64,000 nt of DNA from Prevotella sp. P5-50 (GTDB lineage: Bacteria > Bacteroidota > Bacteroidia > Bacteroidales > Bacteroidaceae), in contig NZ_NPJA01000019.1 of NCBI RefSeq assembly GCF_002251295.1, positions 124,001-188,000 of the forward strand, in the 5' to 3' direction. Below the pieces are notes generated by a model. The model was not told where the DNA came from. It worked only from the letters and a program-made list of their open reading frames with translations, and made no database searches. Made by a program: the position numbers and the translations under genes. This document shows positions 35,102-43,205 of the stretch, piece by piece. Every line of letters begins with the position of its first letter. The first letter of the stretch is position 1.

Positions 35102-35602
35102 ATGAAAAAAAATATCTTGATTACCCTCTGCCTGCTCATACTGTCAGCCACCATAACGTGGGCACAGGATGCCAACTTTTCTGAGATTCATTCAAACACC
35201 AGCCAACAGTCGCGCACACCTGAGGGTGACCGCCACCACTATGGACTATGGGCAAAAGACAAACTGATGTCGCCACCTCAGTTTAAGTCGCACTGGAAGT
35301 CGGCAGCAGACTCTATCCAGAAGCGTCGCGAGTTTGTCAATCTCTGTGGCAAGGCGTTTGGCTATTACGACGAGAAAGATGCGCTAAACACGGTTATCTA
35401 TGGCGACAGCGCCCTGCGCACAGGTTTTGATAATGACCAGATATACTTCTATGTGGCACTCTCCTACGAGCAATTGGGCGACTACAAACAGGCTGAGCGC
35501 ACCTTTAAGCAGGCTCGCTCGCGTGGCATTCCCAATGCCGGCAGAGCGCTGAAGGCTTTCCGCAAGCGCATGAAGGAAATGAAGGAAGCCACCAAGAAGT
35601 AA
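35102..35602 (+). CDS. Exported TPR-like protein, function unknown
   Basis: A 166-residue protein with a signal peptide (hydrophobic core at residues 5-20, ending TITWAQDA). The C-terminal half has two helical pairs resembling tetratricopeptide units (DNDQIYFYVALSYEQLGDYK, then QAERTFKQARSRGI), preceded by a region with KAFGYYDEKDALNTVIYGDS. It is probably a periplasmic or surface scaffold protein. The ATG at 35102 is preferred to 35075 because it gives a clean signal peptide. Confidence 0.7.
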   Translation: MKKNILITLCLLILSATITWAQDANFSEIHSNTSQQSRTPEGDRHHYGLWAKDKLMSPPQFKSHWKSAADSIQKRREFVNLCGKAFGYYDEKDALNTVIYGDSALRTGFDNDQIYFYVALSYEQLGDYKQAERTFKQARSRGIPNAGRALKAFRKRMKEMKEATKK

Positions 35603-35657
35603 CCTACCCTTGCAGGCAGGAAGATTGAGGCAACCCGCTTATATATTACATAATAGG

Positions 35658-35685
35658 TACACGTGTGTACGCATGCGCACGCGCG
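35658..35685. other. 28-bp alternating purine-pyrimidine tract (Z-DNA-prone)
   Basis: From T35658 to G35685 every step alternates pyrimidine and purine, mixing GC and AC/GT steps (it includes ACGTGTGTACGCATGCGC). Such tracts favour left-handed DNA under negative supercoiling. Element C has a 36-bp tract in the same relative place. Confidence 0.8.
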
Positions 35686-35696
35686 ATGTTGCAAAT

Positions 35697-35813
35697 TTTC
35701 GACCACTCGACCACCACAACCGCATAACGCGCTATGCGTGTGCAGTTTACGTGTGTGGTCGATTACGCTGACTCGCGGTGTTCGACCACCATTCGACCAC
35801 CATTCGACCACCA
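35697..35813. repeat. TCGACCAC flank element, left copy of B
   Basis: TCGACCAC at 35699 and 35707, GTGGTCGA at 35755, then three TTCGACCACC-type words from 35781 to 35813. It matches the left flank of element C and is the reverse complement of the right flank at 36187-36314 in word order and spacing. Confidence 0.82.
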
Positions 35814-35901
35814 GCCATCTGCCGTTACCATCACAGAAACAGCTTGACCAAAATAGCCGCCAATACACGATTTTGCATGTTCTGACGACCGGCAACACCC
35901 T

Positions 35902-36120
35902 TGTCAAACGTTGGACAAGACTATTGCATAATATTTGACACCACTATTTTCCGATATTTGAAACAATTTGTTTCCAACGTTGAAAAGGCCCTTGTCTAAC
36001 GTTGGACAACACTCTTGTCTAACGTTGGACAACACTCTTATCTAACGTTGGATAACACCTTTATCTAACGTTGGATAACACCTTTATCTAACGTTTGACA
36101 ATAACTTTGTCAGCCGTTTG
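35902..36120. repeat. 23-bp iteron array B, about 10 units
   Basis: AACGTT or a degenerate form recurs at 35907, 35930, 35953, 35976, 35998, 36021, 36044, 36067, 36090 and about 36113. The best units read TCTAACGTTGGATAACACCT or TCTAACGTTGGACAACACTC. Edge units are degenerate (ATATTTGA), as if the array decays outward. Confidence 0.9.
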
Positions 36121-36186
36121 AAAATGCCTGAAAATAATTTTTGTTTACTTCGCGTGAATATCCACCATGATTTTCGGGAAAAGCAT

Positions 36187-36314
36187 GCGTGGTCGAAGTG
36201 TGGTCGAAAACACGGGTATGTAGCAATCGACCACAGCCTAAAGATGCTGTCTCATAGCCGATTACACCACATCTGTGGTCGTGTGGTCGAAATTTTTAGA
36301 AAAATAAAATTTTA
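36187..36314. repeat. GTGGTCGA flank element, right copy of B
   Basis: GCGTGGTCGAAGTGTGGTCG, then ATCGACCAC (about 36227-36235), then GTGGTCGTGTGGTCGAAATT followed by an A-rich end. It is homologous to 1993-2107 and inverted relative to 35697-35813. Confidence 0.82.
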
Positions 36315-36380
36315 AGGATTCCAAATGTATGTACCCTGCCGCCCATCCGAGATGATTGCTGTCTCGATACCGACCTCCCG

Positions 36381-37478
36381 TCAGAAGAGTCGCCACTTGG
36401 AGGACTGGCAGATTCTGAGCCATGTACCCATGGGGCAGATGAAGCGACAATACGGACGAACAACCACGAAAGACAATAGCACAAAGGCAATGGCGATGGC
36501 GATGACCACCCACGATGCCGACTGGAAGATGAATGCGGCAAACGGTTCATAGTCGGTCCAATCTGCCCACACCCCTGTCCAGATGAGGATCATCAGCACG
36601 CACCATAGCAGTTTTCGGAAAATGTCCAATCCCCGCACGAGGCGGGCACCCATCTTCACCTTATAGCTGACACACCGACTTGCCATATACTGCAGCGATC
36701 CGAATGGGCACAGGTGGGTGCAATAGTATGATTTATGGCCTATCAACGGATAGACCAAAGCGACCAAAAGCATGAGACAAGGCACCGCTACCGCCAGCGG
36801 ATTCATGCCGTGTGCCATATATCCCATGAGCGAGGTATAGGACAGGAAGGATCCACACCATAAGCCGAGCACCACTACATTGAGCGTGGATTGGCAGAAG
36901 CGGTAGGTTTTGTTTTTCACAAACAACGGCAGGATGGCAGCCATCAGCACCACCAAGATGCCGGCTATGTTTTTAACCGACCAGTCGAAAGACGGTTGCG
37001 CAATGGTAGCCTGTGCGCGACGGGCATACGCCAATCCGCGCTGCACGTTGCCGATAATGGCTTTCGAAGAAAAGGTAGCACCCGACACCGCATCCACCTG
37101 CAAAGCCTCAGCCTCTTCCGTGGTTTTGCCGTTCCACCGGGAAAGCAGCTCCGCTGCCGTTTCAAAGAAATTTTCCGTCTCCTGATTAGGCAACGCCTTG
37201 ATATGCTCCACCCTGTTGTCTTTGATGGTAATCAGGAGTGGAACCGTTCCGGCATAGCCGATAATATCTGATGCGATCGACGTGGTATTCACCACCATAG
37301 ATCCATCGTCGAGCACCTGCAAGGTGTCGTTGTCGGCTTGGTGGGCTGTGGCTGTTGTCGCCTGGAAGTCGTGGCCGGGCAACGAACCATGTTTCGCCAG
37401 GGCAATCGAAGCGAGAATCAGCAATCCCGCCAACAGGCTGCCCATTTGTCGCATAGCATCTTTCTTCTTCATCATCAA
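36381..37478 (-). CDS. FMN-binding/4Fe-4S membrane protein (NosR/RnfG-like)
   Basis: A 365-residue membrane protein. After a signal-like segment (residues 12-28) comes an FMN-binding domain (about 60-155) with the flavinylation motif SGAT at 132-135 (VDAVSGATFSSKA). About five membrane segments follow, and cysteine motifs CTHLCPFG and CRFICPMG sit in the C-terminal NapH/NosR-like region. This layout fits covalent-FMN electron-transfer proteins of extracytoplasmic flavin systems that pass electrons across the inner membrane. Each motif is CxxxCP and lacks the full spacing of two ferredoxin clusters. The partner is unknown. Both neighbouring intergenic regions separate it from other genes. Confidence 0.85.
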   Translation of the reverse strand: MMMKKKDAMRQMGSLLAGLLILASIALAKHGSLPGHDFQATTATAHQADNDTLQVLDDGSMVVNTTSIASDIIGYAGTVPLLITIKDNRVEHIKALPNQETENFFETAAELLSRWNGKTTEEAEALQVDAVSGATFSSKAIIGNVQRGLAYARRAQATIAQPSFDWSVKNIAGILVVLMAAILPLFVKNKTYRFCQSTLNVVVLGLWCGSFLSYTSLMGYMAHGMNPLAVAVPCLMLLVALVYPLIGHKSYYCTHLCPFGSLQYMASRCVSYKVKMGARLVRGLDIFRKLLWCVLMILIWTGVWADWTDYEPFAAFIFQSASWVVIAIAIAFVLLSFVVVRPYCRFICPMGTWLRICQSSKWRLF

Positions 37479-37515
37479 TACTTGTCGTTGTGATAGATCA
37501 TCGTGTTTTCGTGCA

Positions 37516-37523
37516 CAAAGATA
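37516..37523 (-). promoter_or_regulatory. Promoter -7 box for FMN-binding protein gene
   Basis: CAAAGATA on the plus strand reads TATCTTTG on the minus strand, 38 nt before the start at 37478. Confidence 0.55.
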
Positions 37524-37697
37524 CGGCGATTATTTCTAATCTCCAATTTTTCCAACACAAAATAAAGGATTCCTCCACCCCACTTGTTCGTTTGTCTGTT
37601 GCCCCACACAGCAATTCCACAAGGCGAAAAATGCATATAAATAGGTGGAAATCATAAAATTATTGGGATTTACGCTTGTCATTTTCACAAATATTCG

Positions 37698-37705
37698 TAT
37701 CTTTG
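37698..37705 (+). promoter_or_regulatory. Promoter -7 box for LruC-type lipoprotein gene
   Basis: TATCTTTG, 69 nt before the ATG at 37774. Confidence 0.55.
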
Positions 37706-37773
37706 CACCCAGAGAATCACGATACTTATCGTTTCCGAAATAACGAACAAACAAAAAATATAATTATAGATCT

Positions 37774-39939
37774 ATGAGAAAACTATTATTGTTATGTGCC
37801 TTGATTACAGCATCGGGTACATTCTTTTTGAGCTCCTGCTCTAAAGACGCAAACCTCTACGATCCCAATCAGAAGGTCAATGAGTACAACAACAGTTGGA
37901 ACCAGCAGTTTGGAGCCATCGACCCCACACAAGACTGGAATGTAGCAACCACCGTTAGCGCAACAGCCGCTTGCCCCACCATTGCCGGTGAGAGCGAGAT
38001 GCGCATCTATTCTGATGCTCCGCTGGAAGACGAAAGCAACCTGATGGCAGTTACCAAACTGACCAATGGCGCAGGCAGCATCTCGTTTGATGCCAAGAAG
38101 GCTGCCAACCACGTATTCGTTTCTATCAAAAACAGCGAAGGCCTCTTCAAAATCTACAACTACTATGCTATCGTAAACGGCACAGTAAACATCACCCCGT
38201 CAGACTATATCACACCAACTCGCAGCGGATTTACACGTGCTGCCAATTGCCCAGTGACAAAAGGTGAGAAGAAAGTGCTGCCAAACATTAAATTTACGTT
38301 TGATACTGGCGTGATAAAATACAAGGGAGGATGGGGTAATAATATCCTCTCAGTAGAAGAATGGAAAGAATTTGTTAAAACGCTGGCAAATGGTGGAGAA
38401 TATTATGATGTCCCCTTTGAAAAGATTTTTGAAAATGGAATTTTTAAAGGTTTCGACTGGTCGAAACCCAGAGCTGGATCAGAAATAAGCACCGAAGATC
38501 GCAACGTTGAAATCACCTTGCTCAACGGTGTAGCTCAAGAAGAAGCTGTTCCCTGCTGGACATTGGGTCAAGGCTACAAGCTCTTCGGTCCTGGCTCATT
38601 CTTCATGGAGAGCCAGAAATACTACAGCAACGAAAAGATTAACCTCTACACCAATGGTCTTGAAGACTTGAAGAAAGTGGAGAAGGGATTCTCTATCGTT
38701 ACCGAAGGTGGAGAAATCAAAATGCCTGTAGTATATGGTGCAACAGCTATTTCAGACCGCCTCGGCTACATTTACTACAAAGACGGTCAAGACCCATTGG
38801 CTCAGCCCCACTACATCTTGATTAACGATGCACGTCCTCAGAGCAACATCTATTTCAACAGCTGGAAAGGAGATGCCGTTGGTAACATGGCTTTATCAAA
38901 CTGGAGCGAACCACAGAAGTCGCTTTGGGGCATACCCAAAGACACCAAGATGTATGGCACTTCATACAAATTGGCTTTCTTCGGCGAGAACCACGACCAA
39001 GAAGCAACCTACAATTTCCCAGCTGGCTACCACATCGTGTTCTTCATCGCACCATATCAGCCATACAATACCAACGATTACAGTAACCACAATGGTAACT
39101 ACACAGAAAGCAACTACAACTACTCGCTGCCCGAACTGAACAAGCGCATCCATGATGACAACCATAGGGACAAAAATACAGATAGTCCTACCTATATAAC
39201 AGAAACGGGCCAATGGGGTAATCAAGTGTCTGCCCGTGGCGCTATCAAAGCTGCCGCTTGGACTTTCAACGGACAGACATTCCTTGGATTTGAAGACGGT
39301 GGTGGCGATGAAGACCTCAACGACATCGTATTCTGGGTAGAAGGACAATACAAGACTCCAGAACCTCCAATCACCGTGCCCGACCCGGATCCACTGCCCG
39401 AACCACAGTCAGAATCATGGATTATCGCATGCGAAGACTTGGGTAATACCGACGATATCGACTTCAACGACGTAGTGTTCAGCGTTAGCCATACCGCTGG
39501 CGAAACCACAGCGAAAGTCACTCCGCTGGCTGCAGGTGGTGTGCTGCCTTCAAACATCTACCACGGTGGCAACAACCTCGGCGAAATCCACAACCTCATC
39601 AATGGTGCACAGCCCAATGCCAACGGACAGTATTCTATGCTCAACACCGGCAGCAAGGGCACTCCCGGTAGCGCAATCACCATCAACGTGCCTGCCAACT
39701 ACTCTGTAACCAACCATGGTTTCACAGTAAAGGTGAAAGACCAGAACGAGTCTATCGTGCTTGAGTCAGCAGAGATTGGCACAGCTCCCCAGATGCTTGT
39801 ATTGCCAGGCGAATGGGCATGGCCTACCGAGCGTACTCCTATTGGTACCGCCTTCCCCATGTTTGTAAATTGGAGCAAGGCTGCCAATACCGCAATCGAC
39901 TGGTATAAGAGTCCCGTAGAAGGTAAGGTGGTGAAGTAA
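37774..39939 (+). CDS. Large LruC/DUF4114-type lipoprotein
   Basis: A 721-residue lipoprotein (lipobox LSSC, Cys22). After it comes FGAIDPTQDWN (about residues 47-57), an N-terminal motif shared with the lipoprotein at 41777. Two Asp-rich modules lie in the C-terminal third: GFEDGGGDEDLNDIVFWVEG (DUF4114-like, about 509-528) and CEDLGNTDDIDFNDVVFSVS (LruC/DUF4842-like, about 551-570), joined by a Pro-rich linker (PEPPITVPDPDPLPEPQSE). The DxDxNDxVF pattern suggests calcium binding. A surface adhesive or structural role is likely but unproven. A strong hairpin at 39965-40016 follows. Confidence 0.82.
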   Translation: MRKLLLLCALITASGTFFLSSCSKDANLYDPNQKVNEYNNSWNQQFGAIDPTQDWNVATTVSATAACPTIAGESEMRIYSDAPLEDESNLMAVTKLTNGAGSISFDAKKAANHVFVSIKNSEGLFKIYNYYAIVNGTVNITPSDYITPTRSGFTRAANCPVTKGEKKVLPNIKFTFDTGVIKYKGGWGNNILSVEEWKEFVKTLANGGEYYDVPFEKIFENGIFKGFDWSKPRAGSEISTEDRNVEITLLNGVAQEEAVPCWTLGQGYKLFGPGSFFMESQKYYSNEKINLYTNGLEDLKKVEKGFSIVTEGGEIKMPVVYGATAISDRLGYIYYKDGQDPLAQPHYILINDARPQSNIYFNSWKGDAVGNMALSNWSEPQKSLWGIPKDTKMYGTSYKLAFFGENHDQEATYNFPAGYHIVFFIAPYQPYNTNDYSNHNGNYTESNYNYSLPELNKRIHDDNHRDKNTDSPTYITETGQWGNQVSARGAIKAAAWTFNGQTFLGFEDGGGDEDLNDIVFWVEGQYKTPEPPITVPDPDPLPEPQSESWIIACEDLGNTDDIDFNDVVFSVSHTAGETTAKVTPLAAGGVLPSNIYHGGNNLGEIHNLINGAQPNANGQYSMLNTGSKGTPGSAITINVPANYSVTNHGFTVKVKDQNESIVLESAEIGTAPQMLVLPGEWAWPTERTPIGTAFPMFVNWSKAANTAIDWYKSPVEGKVVK

Positions 39940-39964
39940 TTCACTACTCCCTATACAATCCCCC

Positions 39965-40016
39965 AATCACCCTAAGCAACTCCCACCCTACATGGGTAGA
40001 GTTTCTTAGGGTGATT
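39965..40016 (+). terminator. Terminator of large LruC-type gene
   Basis: AATCACCCTAAG pairs with CTTAGGGTGATT around an inner sequence that pairs further (CTC/GAG), followed by TGTTTGTTT. Confidence 0.85.
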
Positions 40017-40151
40017 TGTTTGTTTCATCCTCTTGCAGGAAGACCACACCCTGCATCGCATTCCCCATTCCCTTCGGGATGTGTTCGGGATGCGTTCGGG
40101 ATGAATATGATATGGATATAGTATGGGTTTAGTATGGATTCGGGAAAATAA

Positions 40152-40182
40152 AACTGAGCCAACCTGATAAGGAAGGCTCAGT
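40152..40182 (-). terminator. Terminator of LruC-type gene at 40210
   Basis: AACTGAGCC pairs with GGCTCAGTT across a 13-nt loop. On the minus strand it runs into TTTTATTTT. Confidence 0.85.
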
Positions 40183-40209
40183 TGGTCATATAGCAGATGG
40201 TCGTTGCTA

Positions 40210-41556
40210 TTATCTATAGGTATTGGTATTATCGGGATAGAGATACCAGTCGCGTGCATTATAGCGGTCGCGTCCCCAGTCGAAGAAAGAATGGCTGGGC
40301 GTGCAGTAAGCACCATCATAACCGTTAGCTCCGAGCGTTCCTATCACTTTTCCTTCGCGGGCATAACGGAAATCCGTAGCCACGAGCAAAGCCCAAATAT
40401 AGTTTTTAGAATAAACCTCCTGGTTGGCACCGTTTATATATTGGTGGATTACTTCGTCGGCTTTATACGTCATGGTGTGAGTTTCAAAATATCCGCCATT
40501 ATAGGAAGTGACTGCAAAGAGGTCAAGATTCATCATATTGAAATCGTTGAAGGAGGCACGGCTCGACTGATGAAACAACACACGAAACTCACGCTTCACC
40601 GTTCCCACCTTCATTCCCAACTTGCCGGTAGTAGCCACCTCAGCCATATCTTCGTCGGTCATGGTGTTGTAATAACAGCGCACCACCTGCTGCGCATTGT
40701 CCATAGACCCTTTGCTGATGGCATAGTGGGCATCGCAGAATAGCGGAATACACACGTCGCGGTTGGCAGGATTCACCTCGCTCGTCTTCTCTATAAACTT
40801 GCGGCCCTCGGTTGTCGGCACAAAACTGCTGCCGTATTTATAATAAGGATAGGTGTCTTCTGCCTCGTAGGTAGTACCCACCACGGCGGTATTCACTCCT
40901 TTCAGGCGCATGGCAGCACCTATGGGGTTGACCGTTCCCACCGCTTTGAGATTGGTGGAAATAATCAGCGTATCGGGATCGGTGGTGTTGGCAGCATAGC
41001 GCTTGTTGAGCTGAACGCCCATCACCAAGTCGTTGAAATCGTAGTCGCCAGGCTGTGGAAACGCATCTTCAAAACAGAAAGTATAGGGTTGCGGACTTAC
41101 TCCAGCCAGCATGGCAGGCGTAGAACCACGCAAATAGGCATTGCTGAGGTCGGCTGTGATGTTGACCTCATTGGTTCCAACGGCAATACGAGCCTCTTTC
41201 ACTTCGCCCGCCGCATCGACAATAGCTATCCATAGCTCCGAAAGAACCGTCGGACACGACACGTTGACCGACTGCCTGTTGGCTCCATTGAGTTTCACAT
41301 GTTGCAACAGTCGGGTTGTTGAAACGGCAGGATTGCCCGTCAACATATAAACCTCATAGCTGTCGGCAGAAGGCAGTATGACCGACATGGTGAGTTCTCG
41401 TGCCGTAGCCCAAGTATGTCCTGCATCAAAGTCCTTAACAGGAAATTCCTCTGCCACCAGATCAACATATCTTTGTTTTTGGAAAAACTCATGTTGACAA
41501 GCAGTCAGCACGAGCGTTGCCATTGTTGCGGCAATCAATAGTTTCGGTTTATTCAT
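40210..41556 (-). CDS. LruC/DUF4842-type lipoprotein
   Basis: A 448-residue lipoprotein (lipobox LTAC, Cys20). Near residue 160 it carries FCFEDAFPQPGDYDFNDLVM, the Asp-rich DYDFND signature of LruC/DUF4842 proteins. Its N-terminal region (EEFPVKDFDAGHTWATA) resembles the start of the other two lipoproteins only loosely. It is divergent from the gene at 41777, with 220 bp between the starts used here, and convergent with 37774, so the three related genes form a block. Probably cell-surface; function unknown. Confidence 0.8.
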   Translation of the reverse strand: MNKPKLLIAATMATLVLTACQHEFFQKQRYVDLVAEEFPVKDFDAGHTWATARELTMSVILPSADSYEVYMLTGNPAVSTTRLLQHVKLNGANRQSVNVSCPTVLSELWIAIVDAAGEVKEARIAVGTNEVNITADLSNAYLRGSTPAMLAGVSPQPYTFCFEDAFPQPGDYDFNDLVMGVQLNKRYAANTTDPDTLIISTNLKAVGTVNPIGAAMRLKGVNTAVVGTTYEAEDTYPYYKYGSSFVPTTEGRKFIEKTSEVNPANRDVCIPLFCDAHYAISKGSMDNAQQVVRCYYNTMTDEDMAEVATTGKLGMKVGTVKREFRVLFHQSSRASFNDFNMMNLDLFAVTSYNGGYFETHTMTYKADEVIHQYINGANQEVYSKNYIWALLVATDFRYAREGKVIGTLGANGYDGAYCTPSHSFFDWGRDRYNARDWYLYPDNTNTYR

Positions 41557-41581
41557 ATTTGTTCGTAATAAAAACAGGATA

Positions 41582-41589
41582 CAAAGTTA
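41582..41589 (-). promoter_or_regulatory. Promoter -7 box for LruC-type gene at 40210
   Basis: CAAAGTTA on the plus strand reads TAACTTTG on the minus strand, 26 nt before the start at 41556. Confidence 0.6.
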
Positions 41590-41674
41590 AGTAAAATAAT
41601 GTATATCAGCACTATTCTTGATGAAATTATGATTTTTTAACATACTGTTAACTATACAAAAACGAAAAAGTTTT

Positions 41675-41682
41675 TATCTTTG
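41675..41682 (+). promoter_or_regulatory. Promoter -7 box for LruC-type gene at 41777
   Basis: TATCTTTG, 95 nt before the ATG at 41777 and about 90 bp from the opposing box for the divergent paralogue. Confidence 0.6.
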
Positions 41683-41776
41683 CACCCACAATGGAAAGAC
41701 TCTATATATAACGAAAATGAGCCAACCGTTTAATCTCATAGAATTATCAACAACAGTAAAATTAAAAATCGAGAAA

Positions 41777-43084
41777 ATGAAAAAGATTCTTTTTGTAGGA
41801 ATTACAGCCTTAGCCATGGCTAGTTGTACGCACGATGACTATGCCCCTGTTAGTAAGCAAGAGCAATATCAAGCTGTCTTCGAAAAGGAGTTTGGTGCAG
41901 TCAATCCTAATGTTAACTGGGGATTCACTCCTCAGCAAGTATTCACATTCGACAAGGATGGCAAGCTCATAGGCACACGTGCTGCTAACCCCAATTCCAA
42001 CCAATGGGCAGACTATGTGACCGTGCCCACCAAACTGACCGACGCTCAGAAAGAGGTGGTACGCAAATGGTTTCAGAACAACCCAAACCCTAAAGGCCTC
42101 GAAGTCAACTGGAGCGACTTCTTTGTAGAGCAAGTGTATAAAGGTGGCAAAAAAACCGAAGGTTCAAAGACACTCGAAACTTACGATATTCTTAAGGAGG
42201 ATGATACTCCCACCGGCAGTAAGGTTACTGGTTCAAATCAGATGGACTGGCTGTTTTGTGGTAGCAAAAAAGATCACGTCAACAACTTCAACGGTGCTGA
42301 TGGAGATATCATGTATATGTATGACTCCAGCACCGATTGTTTTGGTTTCCACGAATCTTATGGACAGAAATACTACGACGACTCATACGTGCTGATCTCT
42401 GGTGACCAAATCGACCCCAGCGTGGCAGGCATGTATTTTGTAGGTTTCGACTATAAGATGCAAAAATACGACAACGGAAACATAGAAGTCAGACCCGACG
42501 AATACTATAGCGACTGGATTGTCAGAATAGCTCCAGCCCTCAGTGCTCCTGGTAAAGCTATGCGCGTCATGGTAGAGGATATCATCGATAGCAATCTGAC
42601 TTCTGTGACGAGCAGCGACTGGGACTTCAACGATGCTGTATTCGATGTAAGATTCGAGAACGTTAACAACCAAAACTATGCTGTCATCACATTGCACGCA
42701 GCTGGTGGTACGAAGTATCTCACCATCGGTGGAGAGGGTGACAAAGGTGTAGAGGTGCACAAAGCTCTCTGTGTAGAACAAAGCACTATGGTCAATACTG
42801 TCAAAGATCAGGGAGTCACTCGTCCAGTAGCTATCTTCCGCATCCCCGTGGCAGCCAATGTGAACAATGCCAACGATATTCCCGTTTATGTAGGTTCTCA
42901 AATACTGGAGGCTAAGAAGGGCAAGGCTACCCAAAAGTTCTGCGTACCAACAGACGTAAGATGGATGCAGGAGCGCAAACAAGTCAGAAAAACCTATAAT
43001 GAGTTCAAAGACTATGTTAGAGATGACGCCCCTAAAGATTGGTACAAGACAGTCAAGGGTGATAAAAATGATTTCAGATACTAA
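41777..43084 (+). CDS. LruC/DUF4842-type lipoprotein
   Basis: A 435-residue lipoprotein (lipobox MASC, Cys17). FGAVNPNVNWGFTPQQ (about residues 39-54) parallels the same motif in the 37774 protein. The C-terminal module has SSDWDFNDAVFDVRFE (about 281-296) and ITLHAAGGTKYLTIGG, typical of the LruC/DUF4842 domain. I chose the inner ATG at 41777 over 41717 because it gives a clean lipoprotein signal. It ends in a strong terminator at 43114-43145. Confidence 0.82.
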   Translation: MKKILFVGITALAMASCTHDDYAPVSKQEQYQAVFEKEFGAVNPNVNWGFTPQQVFTFDKDGKLIGTRAANPNSNQWADYVTVPTKLTDAQKEVVRKWFQNNPNPKGLEVNWSDFFVEQVYKGGKKTEGSKTLETYDILKEDDTPTGSKVTGSNQMDWLFCGSKKDHVNNFNGADGDIMYMYDSSTDCFGFHESYGQKYYDDSYVLISGDQIDPSVAGMYFVGFDYKMQKYDNGNIEVRPDEYYSDWIVRIAPALSAPGKAMRVMVEDIIDSNLTSVTSSDWDFNDAVFDVRFENVNNQNYAVITLHAAGGTKYLTIGGEGDKGVEVHKALCVEQSTMVNTVKDQGVTRPVAIFRIPVAANVNNANDIPVYVGSQILEAKKGKATQKFCVPTDVRWMQERKQVRKTYNEFKDYVRDDAPKDWYKTVKGDKNDFRY

Positions 43085-43113
43085 TTCTTTATAATCATAT
43101 AGACACAGGAGGA

Positions 43114-43145
43114 AGCGTGTTGGCGTATTGCCGACACGCTTTTTC
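43114..43145 (+). terminator. Terminator of LruC-type gene at 41777
   Basis: AGCGTGTTGGC pairs with GCCGACACGCT with one bulge, 5-nt loop, followed by TTTTTC. Confidence 0.9.
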
Positions 43146-43189
43146 TATGAAAAGACCAGCATATATTTGGCGTTGTGACAGAAAAAGTG

Positions 43190-43197
43190 TAATTTTG
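43190..43197 (+). promoter_or_regulatory. Promoter -7 box, near-leaderless, for SpmAB-like gene
   Basis: TAATTTTG ends 8 nt before the ATG at 43206, so the leader should be nearly absent. Confidence 0.55.
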
Positions 43198-43205
43198 TTG
43201 GCTGT

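Larger units (their letters stand above)
35603..36380. repeat. Convergent intergenic gap with composite repeat element B
   Basis: A 778-bp tail-to-tail gap. From left to right: an alternating purine-pyrimidine tract (35658-35685), a TCGACCAC element (35697-35813), a 23-bp iteron array (35902-36120), the phrase CCTGAAAATAATTT (36127-36140) and an inverted GTGGTCGA element (36187-36314). This is the most complete of the three copies in the window. No gene is credible here. Confidence 0.88.

Noticed and set aside
35663..35938. 91-codon and 141-codon frames in element B
   Set aside because: Translations are low-complexity products of repeated TCGACCAC words; no start signals and no conservation with C.
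40070..40143. Short irregular repeats (GTTCGGGAT, TAGTATGG) in the gap between LruC-type genes
   Set aside because: Units are 8-11 bp, inexact and without fixed period; more likely drift in a terminator-flanked gap.
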